A stretch of DNA of 64,000 nucleotides from Mikania micrantha (taxonomy: Eukaryota > Streptophyta > Magnoliopsida > Asterales > Asteraceae). This document shows, piece by piece, positions 32,170-43,922 of the stretch; the stretch's first letter is position 1; the number at the start of each line of letters is the position of its first letter. Where the stretch lies: the NCBI GenBank assembly GCA_009363875.1, contig CM018693.1, forward strand, positions 79,100,028 to 79,164,027. The letters are read 5' to 3'. The translations under genes and the position numbers were made by a program. A model generated the notes under the pieces. That model made no database searches. It saw only the letters and a list, made by a program, of their open reading frames with translations, and was not told where the DNA came from.

Positions 32170-32570
32170 CCAATGGTTCTCGATTATCACTAGCTTAGGT
32201 GTTCTCAACTTTTATACTCGAGAAAGGTGATGTTCTCGACTACACAAAGTTTTCTCGAGTTGGTGGGGTGATGTTCTCGAATTACTGAAACTTCATAAGA
32301 GAGTTCTCCAATTTTATGACATAAATATTGTGGTTCTCAAATTATTGATGCCTCAAAGGAGGTTCTTGAATTTTTGGTACCTCATAAGGAGGTTCTCGAA
32401 TTCTTAGAGTTAAATTTGGAGGTTTTCTAGTTTTGGGCTATTCCAAAATAGGGTTCTCGAATTTGGAGGCTTCTCAATTTAATGTTTTCGAATTCTCAAA
32501 AATAAGGAGGTTCTCGAGTAGCAAAAAGGGTTTCTCGAGTTCCTTTGCAGCTTTCTCGAATTATTCATCT
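32170..32570. repeat. GGTTCTCGAATT array in LTR A1
   Basis: About 16 copies of TTCTCGA or near form in 400 bases, at least four as TTCTCGAA (for example 32454-32461). TTCTCGAA fits the TTCnnGAA spacing of heat-shock elements. The copy in LTR A2 is at 39720-40120. Confidence 0.8.
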
Positions 32571-32988
32571 TTTATCTCCTCCGTTCCCAGGTATCCCGTA
32601 ACTTGCAGGTTCCTTAAAAAACTCCATTCTCCACATTATTTATACTCTAATGTATCCTAAAACCTTATATTTCAAGTTGTTTATACCCAATTTATTCAAA
32701 AAACTCATTTAAATGTGAAAAATTTGTGATTTACATGTAAGCTAAAACCCTAAACAAAAGTCAAATAAATTCATATATTTACCACAAATCTTGACCTTTA
32801 ACTCGAATCACTTGTACTTCCGTGTTCTACGCAAGTGGAGAAACGATTTGGTACCAATTTCAATCCAAATGGTGAATGATTGAAGAAGTTCACTTTTTGA
32901 GTTTCTATAAAGAGAGAAAAGTTACGGGAAAAAATTTCTTGGTGAGAGAAAAATGGTGGGGAAATGAAGAAGAGGGGAGAGGTATTCC

Positions 32989-32996
32989 CTTTTATA
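32989..32996 (-). promoter_or_regulatory. TATA box of LTR A1
   Basis: The minus strand reads GGGTATAAAAGGG, conserved in LTR A2 at about 40536-40543. Confidence 0.55.
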
Positions 32997-33770
32997 CCCC
33001 GTGACATTCCCACGTGCTCGATTACATTTATCTTTGCGTTACTCAATTTTTAGTTGCTCGGTTTTTCACGTAATTTATATTTTTATATACGAAACGTTGA
33101 ATAATATTTTTTCGTTTAATGAAAATGATTTTATTTAATTTCGTTTAAAGGCCGTAATTCCTAATAAACGTTTTTAATTTTTTTTCTTAATTTACATATC
33201 GTAAAATATTATTTCGGTTATCTCATCGAAGCGCGAAACTTACTTACAAATTCGTAAAGATCGTCACCTTTTTGAATTCAACGTTCGTATCGTAATTCAA
33301 TTCGATTTACGATTTCTGGAATATCGTTTCAGTATATTATTCCTAATAATTGTATCCGTGTGAATCGTCACCCTGTGAATACACTATTAGGCTAATATGT
33401 CTGAAGTAACATTCGCGTTTTTATCATATTTGTGACCTCACCATCGCTTAATTATTTTCAATATCGTTTTCATCATTTTGAATAAAAATATATTTATCAA
33501 TTATCCATTTCTCAAATCCTCAACCGTTAACCATTCCAAACAAAACTGGATCGTATCATAAGTGTTCCACTGCAATAAACACTGTGGTTCAGTCTAGTTG
33601 TATTTCAAGCTAACTTCCCCATGGTTTATGCTTAATTATCATATATTCTCATCAATGCATACCATCAGTATTTTCATCAATCAAATCAATAATCCTCAAA
33701 TTATCGTAACAGGCACTATCAATACAAGTTTATATTATAAAGACAATACCTGAAAAACAGTGATGTTACA

Positions 33771-33790
33771 GTCTCCCCTAGTTGAGGGAA
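33771..33790 (-). other. Polypurine tract of Gypsy-2
   Basis: The minus strand reads CCTCAACTAGGGGAGAC directly before the LTR. It is identical in Gypsy-3 at 41318. Confidence 0.7.
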
Positions 33791-34550
33791 TTTCGTCCCG
33801 AAATTCAACTTGGAGTGACTGTAGTAATAATTGTGGATACTTAAGCTTCATTTGATGTTCTTGTTCCCAGGTGAAAACTTGACCACGCTTCGATTCCCAC
33901 CGTACTTTGACAACTGGGATCCAGCTGGGCTTGAGTTTCTTAACATCACGGTCCATTATCTCGACTCGCTTTTCAACGAAGTTAATAGTATCGTCAATGC
34001 ATATGTCATTGAGCGGTACTTGAATATCTCGATCAGCTAAGCATTTCATCAAATTTGACACATGAAAACTCGGATGCACATTACTAAGTTCAGGAGGAAG
34101 TTCCAGCTTGTAGGCAACCTTCCCGATCCGTTCAAGAATCTTAAAAGGCCCAACATATCGTGGAGCAAGCTTACCCTTCTTCCCGAATCGTACAACTCCC
34201 TTCCATGGTGATACTTTAAGTAATACCATATTGTCAACTTGAAACTCTAAAGTTTTACGACGTTTATCCGCATAACTCTTCTGTCGACTGCGAGCAGCTA
34301 AAAGGTTGTCGCGAATCTTGTCAGTTGTCTCTTGAATAATCTCGGGACCTGTGATCTGCGATTCGCCGACCTCAGTCCAACAGACAGGTGACCGACATTT
34401 TCTACCATAAAGAGCTTCGAACGACGCCATACCAATACTCGCGTGATAACTGTTGTTATACGAGAACTTGACTAATGGTAAATGGCTATCCCAGTTGCCA
34501 CCGAAATCAATCACATGAGCTCTTAACATATCTTCAAGTGTTTGGATCAT
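33791..34550 (-). pseudogene. Gypsy-2 integrase C-terminus with chromodomain
   Basis: The open frame (translated to 33735 inside the LTR) reads YNNSYHASIGMASFEALYGR, CRSPVCWTEVGESQI, KGKLAPRYVGPFKILERIG and then a chromodomain (VEIMDRDVKKLKPSWIPV, VKVRWESKRGQVFTWEQ). A conserved GDRV-type motif is DNMV. This is the best preserved piece of Gypsy-2 and is nearly identical to 41576-42148 in Gypsy-3. Confidence 0.85.
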
Positions 34551-34988
34551 TCGCTCCGTCTGTCCATCCGTTTGAGGATGATAAGCCGTGCTAAGATCCA
34601 GTCGTGTTCCAAAAGCTTCATGTAGTGATTCCTAAAATCGTGCCGTGAAACGAGCATCATGATCCGATATTATGCTTAAGGGAATCCCATGTCAGCTAAC
34701 AATCTCTTCAAAGTAGATCCGAGCTAATTGCCGCACAGGGTACATCTCGCGTATCGGTAGAAAATGAACCGACAAGGTTAATGGATCTATTATCACCCAT
34801 ATGTTATCATGACCACTTGCGGTTCGTGGGATTTTGGTAATAAAATCCATAGAGATATTCTCCCATTTCCACATAGGTATTTTCGGTTGTACTAACAATC
34901 CCGAAGGTTGCTGATGTTCAGCTTTGACCTTTGCACCGTTAAGGCATTTGGCCACATACTCAGCAATATCCTTCTTCATCCCAGGCAA
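34551..34988 (-). pseudogene. Gypsy-2 integrase core
   Basis: 34692-34988 reads PGMKKDIAEYVAKCLNGAKV (the zinc module second Cys is Gly), SGLLVQPKIPMWKWENISMD and FITKIPRTASGHDNIWVII. It stops where IVS-stop-HGIP replaces the usual IVARHGVP. The same stop is in Gypsy-3 at about 42239. The rest, with the second Asp motif, lies in broken frames to 34551. Confidence 0.8.
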
Positions 34989-35260
34989 CTAGTACAAAAC
35001 TCTAAGATGTACATCTTCTCAACACCTAGATGGATTGAGTAGCGAGACTTATGTGCTTCATTCATAATAGTCATCCGAAGGTCATCTTAGTTCGGTATCC
35101 ACAACTGATTCAAATAATACATCAACCCATCATCTTTTGTTTCCAATTGTAATTCAGCTCTACAAGACATCACATGAAGTAGACTACCTTGAGCCAATGA
35201 GGTTTTTTGGGCTAGCAGAATATCATTATGGAGATTAGTGTGCACTCGGACACTATGGAT
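34989..35260 (-). pseudogene. Gypsy-2 RNase H-integrase linker, degenerate
   Basis: Broken frames; HKSRYSIHLGVEKMY of the zinc module is readable near 35010-35060. A short deletion has removed part of the QDLR-to-YWWPG region. In Gypsy-3 this is the insertion site of Copia-d. Confidence 0.6.
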
Positions 35261-35632
35261 TTAAACATGACTCTTGCGACTAAGCGCATCTGCTGTTACA
35301 TTCGCCTTACAAGGATGGTAGCGAATTTCACACTCATAATCATTTAGCAGTTCAACCCATTTCCGTTGTCTCATATTGAGTTCCTTCTGGTTAAGAATGT
35401 GCTGCAAACTCTTTTGATCAGTAAAGACTACACACTTAGTGTCATAAAGATAATGTCTCCATATCTTCAAAGCAAACATGACTGCTCCAAGTTCCAAATC
35501 GTGAGTAGTGTAGTTATTATCGTGAGTATTCAATTGTCTTGATGCAAATGCCACAACCTTTCCCCGTTGCATGAGAACACAACCGAGACCTTGATTGGAT
35601 GCATCACAATAAACCATTTTCATCATTTCCAT
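35261..35632 (-). pseudogene. Gypsy-2 RNase H
   Basis: The 123-residue frame reads MVYCDASNQGLGCVLMQRGK, TTHDLELGAVMFALKIWRHY, FTDQKSLQHILNQKELNMRQ and ECEIRYHPCKANVTADALSR. The catalytic acidic residues are present. It ends at SHV-stop, shared with Gypsy-3 (49816). Confidence 0.85.
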
Positions 35633-36071
35633 CGGGTAATGTCAAAACAAGAGCATCACATAGTTTCTGCTTCAATATCTGAAATGCCTCTTCTTGCTTC
35701 GGTCCCCACTCTTAAGGCCTTTCCTTTTGAGTTAAGGAAGTGAGCGGAACAAAAATCTGGGAGAAATTCGAAATAAACCGCCGATAGTAACCGGCAAGTC
35801 TAAGGAATGAACGAATCTCCGTTGGTGTCTTCGGTGTACTCCAATTCTTCAAAGCTTCAATCTTCGCAGGATCCATGTGAACACCTTTTTCATTGACTAT
35901 GTGTCCCAAGAATTGAACTTCTTTAAGCCAAAATTCACACTTGGAGAACTTGGCATACAGTTGCTCTTTCCTTAAGACCTCCAAAATCAACTTAAGTTGT
36001 TGCTCGTGTTCATATTTGCTCTTGGAGTATATTGGTATATCATCTATGAACACGATCACAAATTTATCCAT
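35633..36071 (-). pseudogene. Gypsy-2 RT palm and thumb
   Basis: 35712-36071 begins MDKFVIVFIDDIPIYSKS, with the catalytic Asp pair, then CEFWLKEVQFLGHIVNEKGV and EIRSFLRLAGYYRRFISNFS. A stop follows KERP where EWGPKQEEAF would continue; Gypsy-3 has the same stop. 35633-35711 is the broken continuation. Confidence 0.85.
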
Positions 36072-36080
36072 GTATGGCCT

Positions 36081-36705
36081 TCAAACACGGTTCATGAGGT
36101 CCATGAAAACTGTGGGTGCATTGGTAAGGCCGAAGGGCATTACCAGCAATTCGTAATTGCCATATCTCGTTCTAAAAGCTGTCTTGGGAATATCCTCTTC
36201 ATGAACGTGAAGAGGATGATACCCAGACCGAAGGTCAATCATCGAAAACCATGCCGAACCTTGAAGTTGATCGAAGAGGTGCATCAATGCACGGCAACGT
36301 ATATCGATTCTTAATGGTCAGCTTATGCAGTTCACGGTAATCAATACACATTCGGAATGACCCGTCCTTCTTCTTGACAAATAAGACCGGTGCACCCCAT
36401 GGCGAATGGCTTGGGCGAATGAATCCTTTATCAGAAATCTCTTGCAATTGACTTGCCAATTCCTGTAACTCTAAAGGCGCAAGCCTGTATGGAGCTTTGG
36501 CGACTGGGCTCGCACCTGATACTAAGTCAATTCGAAATTCTACTTGACGCTCTAGTGGGATCCCTGGCAAATCTTCTGGAAATACTTCTAGAAACTCATG
36601 TACAACTAGAACGTCTTGAATGCTCGTGACTCTCTGTTTTTCTTTCACTATATGCACGAGAAAAGCTATACACTTATTTCTTAAATGCCCTTGAATGCTA
36701 TACAC
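36081..36705 (-). pseudogene. Gypsy-2 protease-RT linker and RT fingers
   Basis: 36235-36705 reads LRNKCIAFLVHIVKEKQRV, FPEDLPGIPLERQVEFRIDL and APVLFVKKKDGSFRMCIDYR. 36081-36287, in another frame, reads SMIDLRSGYHPLHVHEEDI and VMPFGLTNAPTVFMDLMNRV, then the stop shared with Gypsy-3 (MNRV-stop-RPYMDKF). A frame change near 36290 separates them. Gag and protease are absent. Confidence 0.8.
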
Positions 36706-36770
36706 TTGTCTCTCTCTTTTTCTTTCACTATATTCAAGACTGCAACGTCTTAAATGCTCTTGTCTCTCAG
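36640..36770. repeat. Scrambled filler at the Gypsy-2 / LTR B junction
   Basis: Short pieces of the preceding pol (TTTTTCTTTCACTATAT, GCTATACACTT, ACGTCTTGAATGCTC and its variant ACGTCTTAAATGCTC) are repeated out of order just before LTR B sequence starts. This is the look of templated end joining. Confidence 0.7.
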
Positions 36771-38212
36771 GTTGACTTTCGTATTTACCAGTGCAAGTAC
36801 CGGAGCATCATTCATATATATCCTATTACAAGTATGGGATCATCGTCCATACTTCATACATGTTACACTAGCATCAAATCATCATTCATTATAATCATCA
36901 TACATTTAATGCTAGCATCATAACATCATTCATCATGGTCATCATGGCATCATAAACATGTCATGCTAGCATCACTTCATCATATCAATTTCCTAATAAC
37001 ATACGAATCATCATACTTTGTTATGCTAGTATCATATCATCATGTCATAACATCATGGCATCACATACATGTCACACTAGTACCTGTTCATCATATCACA
37101 CATCATGGACTCATCAATCATGTCATACTAGCATTCATCATATCATACATCATACTTTCATCCTAGAATCCTAGGATCTCATCATTGCATACCACGTATA
37201 ACTATCATAATAGCTTGTTATCATACAGTTCATCATCGCAACTTACTAACATGCATTCATCATGGCATAATCACATAACATCATAAACATATTATCAGCA
37301 TGCGTGCTATTCAAAACATAAGTACACATAAAGTGTTCAAATAGGGCATCTAGAACTCATCTGATAGTCGCTCCTTGTCTTCTTAGCCAAACTCCTTAGC
37401 TAAGACTTAAGAACCTACATCAGTACATTGTCTCATTACATTCCATTCTTAGACTTATAATTTATTCTAAGTTCTCATAGCCTACTAGTTCCCTCTTATA
37501 ATCAAAGTTCTCGAAACTGTTAGTATTCGAAACCCTTGAAGTTCACAAAGTACTCATGTACACGAAATCCATGAGTTCACGAAACACCTGAGTACTCGAA
37601 CCCCTAGGCATGTGAAACTTAGTTCACGAACCATAGTTTACGAAACTGAGGTACTCAAAACATAGCTAACGAGCCACTGTTCTTGAAATAATGTTCTCGA
37701 AACCACATACCCGAAGGGGTTCGGATACTATATGTCGAGTACATTTTCGTGTACTCATATTTTCATCATAAACATTTCAGAAATCTATCTAAGGCTTTGG
37801 GGAGCTAGTTCTAGGTTCCTTATGTCATTATCAACACAGTGGAACTGCAAAGTTTTGAACTTTATGCATAAAGGTGTGAGCTTTATGCCTAAGTTTACTT
37901 TTGTATAAAAATCCTAACTTTTCCGTTTAGAACACTTACTTGATGGTAGATGACCACTCCTATAGATTCATGTGGGTTTCCTCCTTCGTTTGGTCGATCA
38001 AAAGCTTGTTTCTTGAAGTTATCAAATCCTCTTCGTGTACTTGAGAGAGAGCGTGCTTCCAGCCAAAGGTGTGCACGTTTTCCATGGCACTAATATATAT
38101 AGGCGGTGATCACGAACTGGGTACTCAAAATTGGGTCATTTTTCGAGTATGGATTTTCGAGAACTAGCGTTCTCGAAATCCATTTCAGTACAGAATTCGT
38201 GAACTTAACTTA
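36767..38212 (-). mobile_element. LTR B fragment, second copy
   Basis: Matches 29235-30684 at high identity and ends at the same base (CTTAACTTA) against an LTR A. The 5' 670 bases or so of LTR B, including the CGATCG array, are missing. Confidence 0.8.
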
Positions 38213-38759
38213 TGTAACACCCCGACCGATGGAGGAAACGTCGGGATGCCACGAGGTATGTGTAGATTGTTCACAAGCTCATGGGCATCTAAAGTATCAT
38301 CATATAACAAGTAATTTCAAATAAAGGATTTACACCAAAAATCATATTCGTCATGATTCAATTTCAATGATTACTCAAAATATGTAGCTAAATTAAGTAA
38401 ACCCTAATCTTCATTGATCCAGTTAATTTAGCTAAGTCCGAGACCCTATGTGATGAAATCCAAAAGATGTAGATCTACCCTGCTCTGCCTACGGAGAAAA
38501 TCAAGTGTCACCTACGGAGTAGTTGGTGAGTAATCATAAGTTTTTATATTCCTCAAAATGTATATAAAATTTTAAAGAAATAACTCATGTGAACATGTTC
38601 AATAACATAAATCTGTACCATCATAACAACAACACATGAAGTCAAATAAGTCAAATAATCCAAATATTCACAAGTCATCATCCAAATACAGTCAATCAAT
38701 CCCAAACAATCATACCAAATCATCAACCTTCATTAATCACAATATTCTCAATATAAGAT

Positions 38760-38980
38760 ACCGCGGAGGACCTCAGTCAACTAAGTCAATGGCAGAATCA
38801 TCGTGGAGGACCGCAGTCAACTCAGTCAACGATATTCCTAATATTCATAATTATCAATGTTATGCACCGCGGAGGACCGAAGTCAACTCAATCAACAGTG
38901 GAATCACCGCGGAGGACCGGAGTCAACTCAATCAACAACAATTCATTCATCGCGGAGGACCAAAGTCAACTCAATCAATA
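38760..38980. repeat. GGAGGACCG-AGTCAACTC array in LTR A2
   Basis: Same units as at 31226-31440, each with a W-box core on the minus strand. Confidence 0.75.
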
Positions 38981-39719
38981 ATGACTCACTCAAAGTATAT
39001 CATCAAATTTTCTCAATTCATCATATGTCAATAATAATCCCGGTTCCACACTTGTTATATCAAAATAAGTTTATTTCGGTATACATGTTTCAACCCCGAG
39101 TTTAAAAGCAAAAGATTTAAAAAGGGGTTTTGAGAACTCACAGTGATGTTTAAGTTCGGGTTTGTAGAACACGCGCTCACTATTGTAGAATCAATAATGA
39201 CTTAACAGCTTGTGGTATATTCAATATTATTTGCAACTTATAAGTATGAGTTATGATTTAGTATGAAAACTCTAAAGTCAGTTAACTTTTATAACTCTTT
39301 ATTATTTAACTCAATCTAACTAAGTTGTGATGTAATCTACTAACACTTAACCAATATATGTTAAACGTTAGTATATTGTTATCTCATCATATTCCTCGTC
39401 TAAATGTTTTATACTTAGAATATGGTCTATTAGAAGTCTTAAAAAGATTAATATAACTTGAGTGTTTTACAATAAGTATTATGTTATCAAAACATAATCC
39501 TTTAATGTTTTACCCAAATGTTTAAATGATATCTTGCTAACTTAAAATATTTCATCAACTTTATAGTAAAGTTGACTAGTGTATTTATAAGTATCATGTT
39601 TGTTAATTTGACCAATCATGAATGTGTTATAAACCTTTGATATGTTTTAAAACTATGTGAAATTTTAAAACACTTGTTCTAAAGTTTGTCAAATTTTTAA
39701 CCCGTTGTAACAAAACCCC

Positions 39720-40120
39720 AATGGTTCTCGATTATCACTAGCTTAGGTGTTCTCAACTTTTATACTCGAGAAAGGTGATGTTCTCGACTACACAAAGTTT
39801 TCTCGAGTTGGTGGGGTGATGTTCTTGAATTACTGATGCTTCATAAGAGAGTTCTCCAATTTTATGACATAAATATTGTGGTTCTCAAATTATTGATGCC
39901 TCAAGGAGGTTCTTGAATTTTTGGTACCTCATAAGGAGGTTATTGAATTCTTAGAGTTAAATTTGGAGGTTTTCTAGTTTTGGGCTATTCCAAAATAGGG
40001 TTCTCGAATTTGGAGGCTTCTCAATTTAATGTTTTCGAATTCTCAAAAATAAGGAGGTTCTCGAGTACCAAAAAGGGTTCCTCGAGTTCCTTTGCAGCTT
40101 TCTCGAATTATTCATCTTTT
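39720..40120. repeat. GGTTCTCGAATT array in LTR A2
   Basis: Same array as at 32170-32570, with a few substitutions that convert TTCTCGA to TTCTTGA (CpG to TpG). Confidence 0.75.
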
Positions 40121-41317
40121 AACTCCTCCGTTCCCAGGTATCTCGTAACTTGCAGGTTCCTTAAAAACTCCATTCTCCACATTATTTATACTCTAATGTA
40201 TCCTAAAACCTTATATTTCAAGTTGTTTATACCCAATTTATTCAAAAAAACTCATTTAAATGTGAAAAATTTGTGATTTACGTTTAAGCTAAAACCCTAA
40301 ACAAAACTCAAATAAATTCATATATTTACCTCAAATCTTGACCTTTAACTAGAACGACTTGAACTTCCGTGTTCTACGCAAGTGGAGAAACGATTTGGTA
40401 CCAATTTCAATCCAAATGGTGAATGATTGAAGAAGTTCACCTTTTGAGTTTCTATTGAGAGAGAAAAGTGACGGGAAAAAATTTCTTGGTGAGAGAAAAA
40501 TGGTAAGGAAATGAAGAAGAGGGGAGAGGTATTCCCTTTTATACCCCGTGACATTCCCAAGTGCTCGATTACCTTTATCTTTGCGTTACTCAATTTTTAG
40601 TTGCTCGGTTTTTCACGTAATTTATATTTTTATATACGAAACGTTGAATAATATTTTTTCGTTTAATGAAAATGATTTTATTTAATTTCGTTTAAAGGCC
40701 GTAATTCCTAATAAACGTTTTTAAATTTTTTTCTTAATTTACATATCGTAAAATATTATTTCGGTTATCTCATCGAAGCGCGTTACTTACGTACAAATTC
40801 GTAAAGATCTTCACCTTTTTGAATTCAACGTTCGTATCGTATTTCAATTCGATTTACGATTTCTGGAATATCGTTTCAGTATATTATTCCTAATAATTGT
40901 ATCCGTGTGAATCGTCACCCTGTGAATACACTATTAGGCTAATATGTCTGAAGTAACATTCGCGTTTTAATCATATTTGTGACCTCACCATCGCTTAATT
41001 ATTTTCAATATCGTTTTCATCATTTTGAATAAAAATATATTTATCAATTATCCATTTCTCAAATCCTCAACCGTTAACCATTCCAAACAAAACTGGATCG
41101 TATCATAAGTGTTCCACTGCAATAAACACTGTGGTTCAGTCTAGTTGTATTTCAAGCTAACTTCCCTATGGTTTATGCTTAATTATCATATATTCTCATC
41201 AATGCATACCATCAGTATTTTCATCAATCAAATCAATAATCCTCAAATTATCGTAACAGGCACTATCAATACAAGTTTATATTATAAAGACAATACCTGA
41301 AAAACAGTGATGTTACA

Positions 41318-42148
41318 GTCTCCCCTAGTTGAGGGAATTTCGTCCCGAAATTCAACTTGGAGTGACTGTAGTAATAATTGTGGATACTTAAGCTTCATTT
41401 GATGTTCTTGTTCCCAGGTGAAAACTTGACCACGCTTCGATTCCCACCGTACTTTGACAATTGGGATCTAGCTGGGCTTGAGTTTCTTAACATCACGGTC
41501 CATTATCTCGACTGGCTTTTAAACGAAGTTAATAGTATCGTCAATGCATATGTCATTGAGCGGTACTTGAATATCTCAATCAGCTAAGCATTTCATCAAA
41601 TTTGACACTTGAAAACTCGGATGCACATTACTAAGTTCAGGAGGAAGTTCCAGCTTGTAGGCAACCTTCCCGATCCGTTCAAGAATCTTAAAAGGCCCAA
41701 CATATCGTGGAGCAAGCTTACCCTTCTTCCCGAATCGTACAACTCCCTTCCATGGTGATACTTTAAGTAATACCATATTGTCAACTTGAAACTCTAAATT
41801 TTTACGACGTTTATCCGCATAACTCTTCTGTCGACTGCGAGCAGCTAAAAGGTTGTCGCGAATCTTGTCAGTTGTCTCTTGAATAATCTCGGGACCTGTG
41901 ATCTGCGATTCGCCGACCTCAGTCCAACACATAGGTGACCGACATTTTCTACCATAAAGAGCTTCGAACGACGCCATACCAATACTCGCGTGATAACTGT
42001 TGTTATACGAGAACTTGACTAATGGTAAATGGCAATCCCAGTTGCCACTGAAATCAATCACATAAGCTCTTAACATATCTTCAAGTGTATGGATCATTCG
42101 CTCCGTCTGTCCATCCGTTTGAGGATGATAAGCCGTGCTAAGATCCAA
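41318..42148 (-). pseudogene. Gypsy-3 integrase C-terminus and chromodomain remnant
   Basis: 41576-42148 reads STAYHPQTDGQTERMIHTLE, MASFEALYGRKCRSPMCW and KLAPRYVGPFKILERIG, and stops after KCLAD. The chromodomain that follows in Gypsy-2 is present but carries extra stops here. The start shows the STAYHPQTDGQTERM motif around the third catalytic residue. Confidence 0.8.
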
Positions 42149-42543
42149 TCGTGTTCCAAAAGCTTCATGTAGTGATTCCCAAAATCGTGCCGTGAAACGA
42201 GCATCACGATCCGATATTATTCTTAAGGGAATCCCATGTCAGCTAACAATCTCTTCAACGTAGATTCGAGCTAATTGCCGCACAGGGTACATCTCGCGTA
42301 TCGGTAGGAAATGAACCGACAAGGTTAATGGATCTATTATCACCCATATGTTATCATGACCACTTGCGGTTCGTGGGATTTTGGTAATAAAATCCATAGA
42401 GATATTCTCCCATTTCCACATAGGTATTTTCGGTTGTACTAACAATCCTGAAGGTTGCTGATGTTCAGCTTTGACCTTTGCACCGTTAAGGCATTTGGCC
42501 ACATACTCAGCAACATTCCTTCTTCATCCCAGGCCACCAGTAC
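42149..42543 (-). pseudogene. Gypsy-3 integrase core
   Basis: 42239-42502 reads KCLNGAKVKAEHQQPSGLL and MWKWENISMDFITKIPRTAS, with the same premature stop (IVS-stop-HGIP) as Gypsy-2. The sequence is cut at 42543 by the Copia-d target site, inside the zinc-binding module. Confidence 0.8.
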
Positions 42544-42548
42544 AAAAT
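42544..42548. other. Left target-site duplication of Copia-d
   Basis: AAAAT, against AAAAC at 49547-49551. The uninterrupted Gypsy-2 site reads ACAAAACTCTAAG, so AAAAC is the original. Confidence 0.8.
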
Positions 42549-43293
42549 TGTAGATTTGAAAAATCGATCACGAAATTCTACGATTCGATCATAAACGTGC
42601 GGAATCCGTTTACAACTAGATTTGAATCAACAATGACAATGTAATAGATCATGAATCTGAATTTGTCATTAACATTCAAGTGATTACAACAAATCAAACG
42701 TGAAATACAACACTTGAATTTACGAAAGAAGTTAAGATGAAGAGAACTCTTGATCTTGATCTTGAGAGAGAAGTCTTGAACTTGAGAGAGAAAGTTGCTT
42801 TGTGTATGTGAAATTATGAGCTCTAAATCCAAGTCTTCCAAGTCTACCTGTATATAGGTTTCAATAGGTTTGCCAAAGGTTTGCCAAAAGGTTTGCCAAT
42901 AGGTTTGTCAAAAGGTTTGCCAAAGGTTTGCCAATAGGTTTGTCAAAAGGTTTGCCAAACCTTAAACCATGTGAGCACCAAACCTTTTAGCCATCAATCA
43001 TAGCCTAACCTTCTCTATATATAGGTTTCCAAATGCAAAGGTTCGGCCACTTTTACACTACACGAACCTCCAATGTACACGAACCTTTGGTAAGGTCGTG
43101 ACCTTGTGCCACCCGAACCCTTAGGTTCGCCAGCCAAACCATTAGGTTCGCCGAACCTTTAGTCTTCAATCACAGCCGAACCTTCTTGATTCTTTAGCCG
43201 AACCCTTAATCATATACAACAGACTGCGATTTCATATACAACAAGCTAGGTTCACACATTAAATGCAGCTTTCACACAGAAAATGCACTAACA
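42549..43293 (-). mobile_element. 3' LTR of Copia-d (745 bp)
   Basis: Plus-strand ends TGTAGATTTGAAAAATCG and AAATGCACTAACA, with a polypurine tract at the right. It is longer than the 5' LTR (556 bp) because of extra GGTTTGCCAA units and a GGTTCGGCC/CGAACC block (43021-43200) missing there. A TATATATAGG box lies near 42850 on the plus strand (also TATA-like on the minus strand). Confidence 0.85.
42860..43200. repeat. GGTTTGCCAA and GGTTCG arrays in Copia-d LTR
   Basis: Six or more units of AGGTTTGCCAA (or TGTCAA), followed by a block of AGGTTCG/CGAACCT words. Shorter versions are at 43690-43760 and 49301-49390. Confidence 0.75.
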
Positions 43294-43423
43294 TACTCCC
43301 CCTTGAACCTTGTTGTTGTATATGCTCAAACATTTTGTGCAACGGGGAACATATATGCATCAACATACTCCCCTACAACCTTGCTATCAACATACTTCCC
43401 TTCAGTTGTAGCTGTTATATTTT
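43294..43423 (-). other. Multiple polypurine tracts of Copia-d, first set
   Basis: Three spaced tracts read on the plus strand as AACATACTCCCC (43291), AACATACTCCCC (43369) and AACATACTTCCC (43389). Several polypurine tracts before the 3' LTR are a reported trait of Sireviruses. Confidence 0.7.
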
Positions 43424-43922
43424 CATAAACGTGCGGAATCCGTTTACAACTAGATTTGGATCAACAATGACATGGTAATATATCATGAATCTGAATTTTT
43501 CATTAACATTCAAGTGATTACAACGAATCAAACGTGAAATACAACACTTGAATATACGAAAGAAGTTAAGATGAAGAGAACTCTTGATCTTGATCTTGAG
43601 AGAGAAGTCTTGAACTTGAGAGAGAAAGTTGCTTTGTGTATGTGAAATTATGAGCTCTAGATCTCCAAGTCTTCCAAGTCTACCTATATATAGGTTTCAA
43701 AAGGTTTGCCAAAGGTTTGCCAATAGGTTTGCCAAAAGGTTTGCCAATAGGTTTGCCAAACCTTAAACCATGTGAGCACCAAACCTTTTAGCCATCAATC
43801 ATAGCCAAACCTTCTTGGATCTTTAGCAGAACCCTTAATCATATTCAACAGACTATGATTTCATATACAACAAGCCAGGTTCACACATTAAATGCACCTT
43901 TCACATAGAAAATGCACTAACA
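43424..43922 (-). mobile_element. Tandem second copy of the Copia-d 3' LTR, 5' 41 bp missing
   Basis: Starts at CATAAACGTGCGGAATCC, which is 42590 in the first copy, and ends at GCACTAACA. A second polypurine-tract set follows (43923-44050). LTR plus 130 bp of flank has thus been duplicated head to tail. The copy resembles the 5' LTR more closely than the first copy does, as both lack the GGTTCG block. Confidence 0.85.

Larger units (their letters stand above)
30685..33770 (-). mobile_element. LTR A1, 3' LTR of Gypsy-2 (3.1 kb)
   Basis: Starts TGTAACACCCCGACCG, ends GTGATGTTACA, and is followed by a polypurine tract and pol, so it is the 3' LTR of a minus-strand Gypsy. LTR A2 (38213-41317) is nearly identical along its whole length. 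TATA box at 32989-32996 on the minus strand (GGGTATAAAAGGG). Two arrays lie downstream of it: TTCTCGA (32170-32570) and GGAGGACC (31226-31440). No PBS flanks it. Confidence 0.85.
38213..41317 (-). mobile_element. LTR A2, 3' LTR of Gypsy-3 (3.1 kb)
   Basis: A near-identical copy of LTR A1 with the same ends, arrays and TATA box. It is preceded by LTR B as A1 is, with no PBS, and followed by the same polypurine tract and pol. It is therefore a second 3' LTR, not the 5' LTR of Gypsy-2. Confidence 0.85.

Noticed and set aside
38213..41317. LTR A2 as the 5' LTR of Gypsy-2
   Set aside because: It is preceded by LTR B, not by a PBS, and followed by a polypurine tract and pol, so it is a second 3' LTR.
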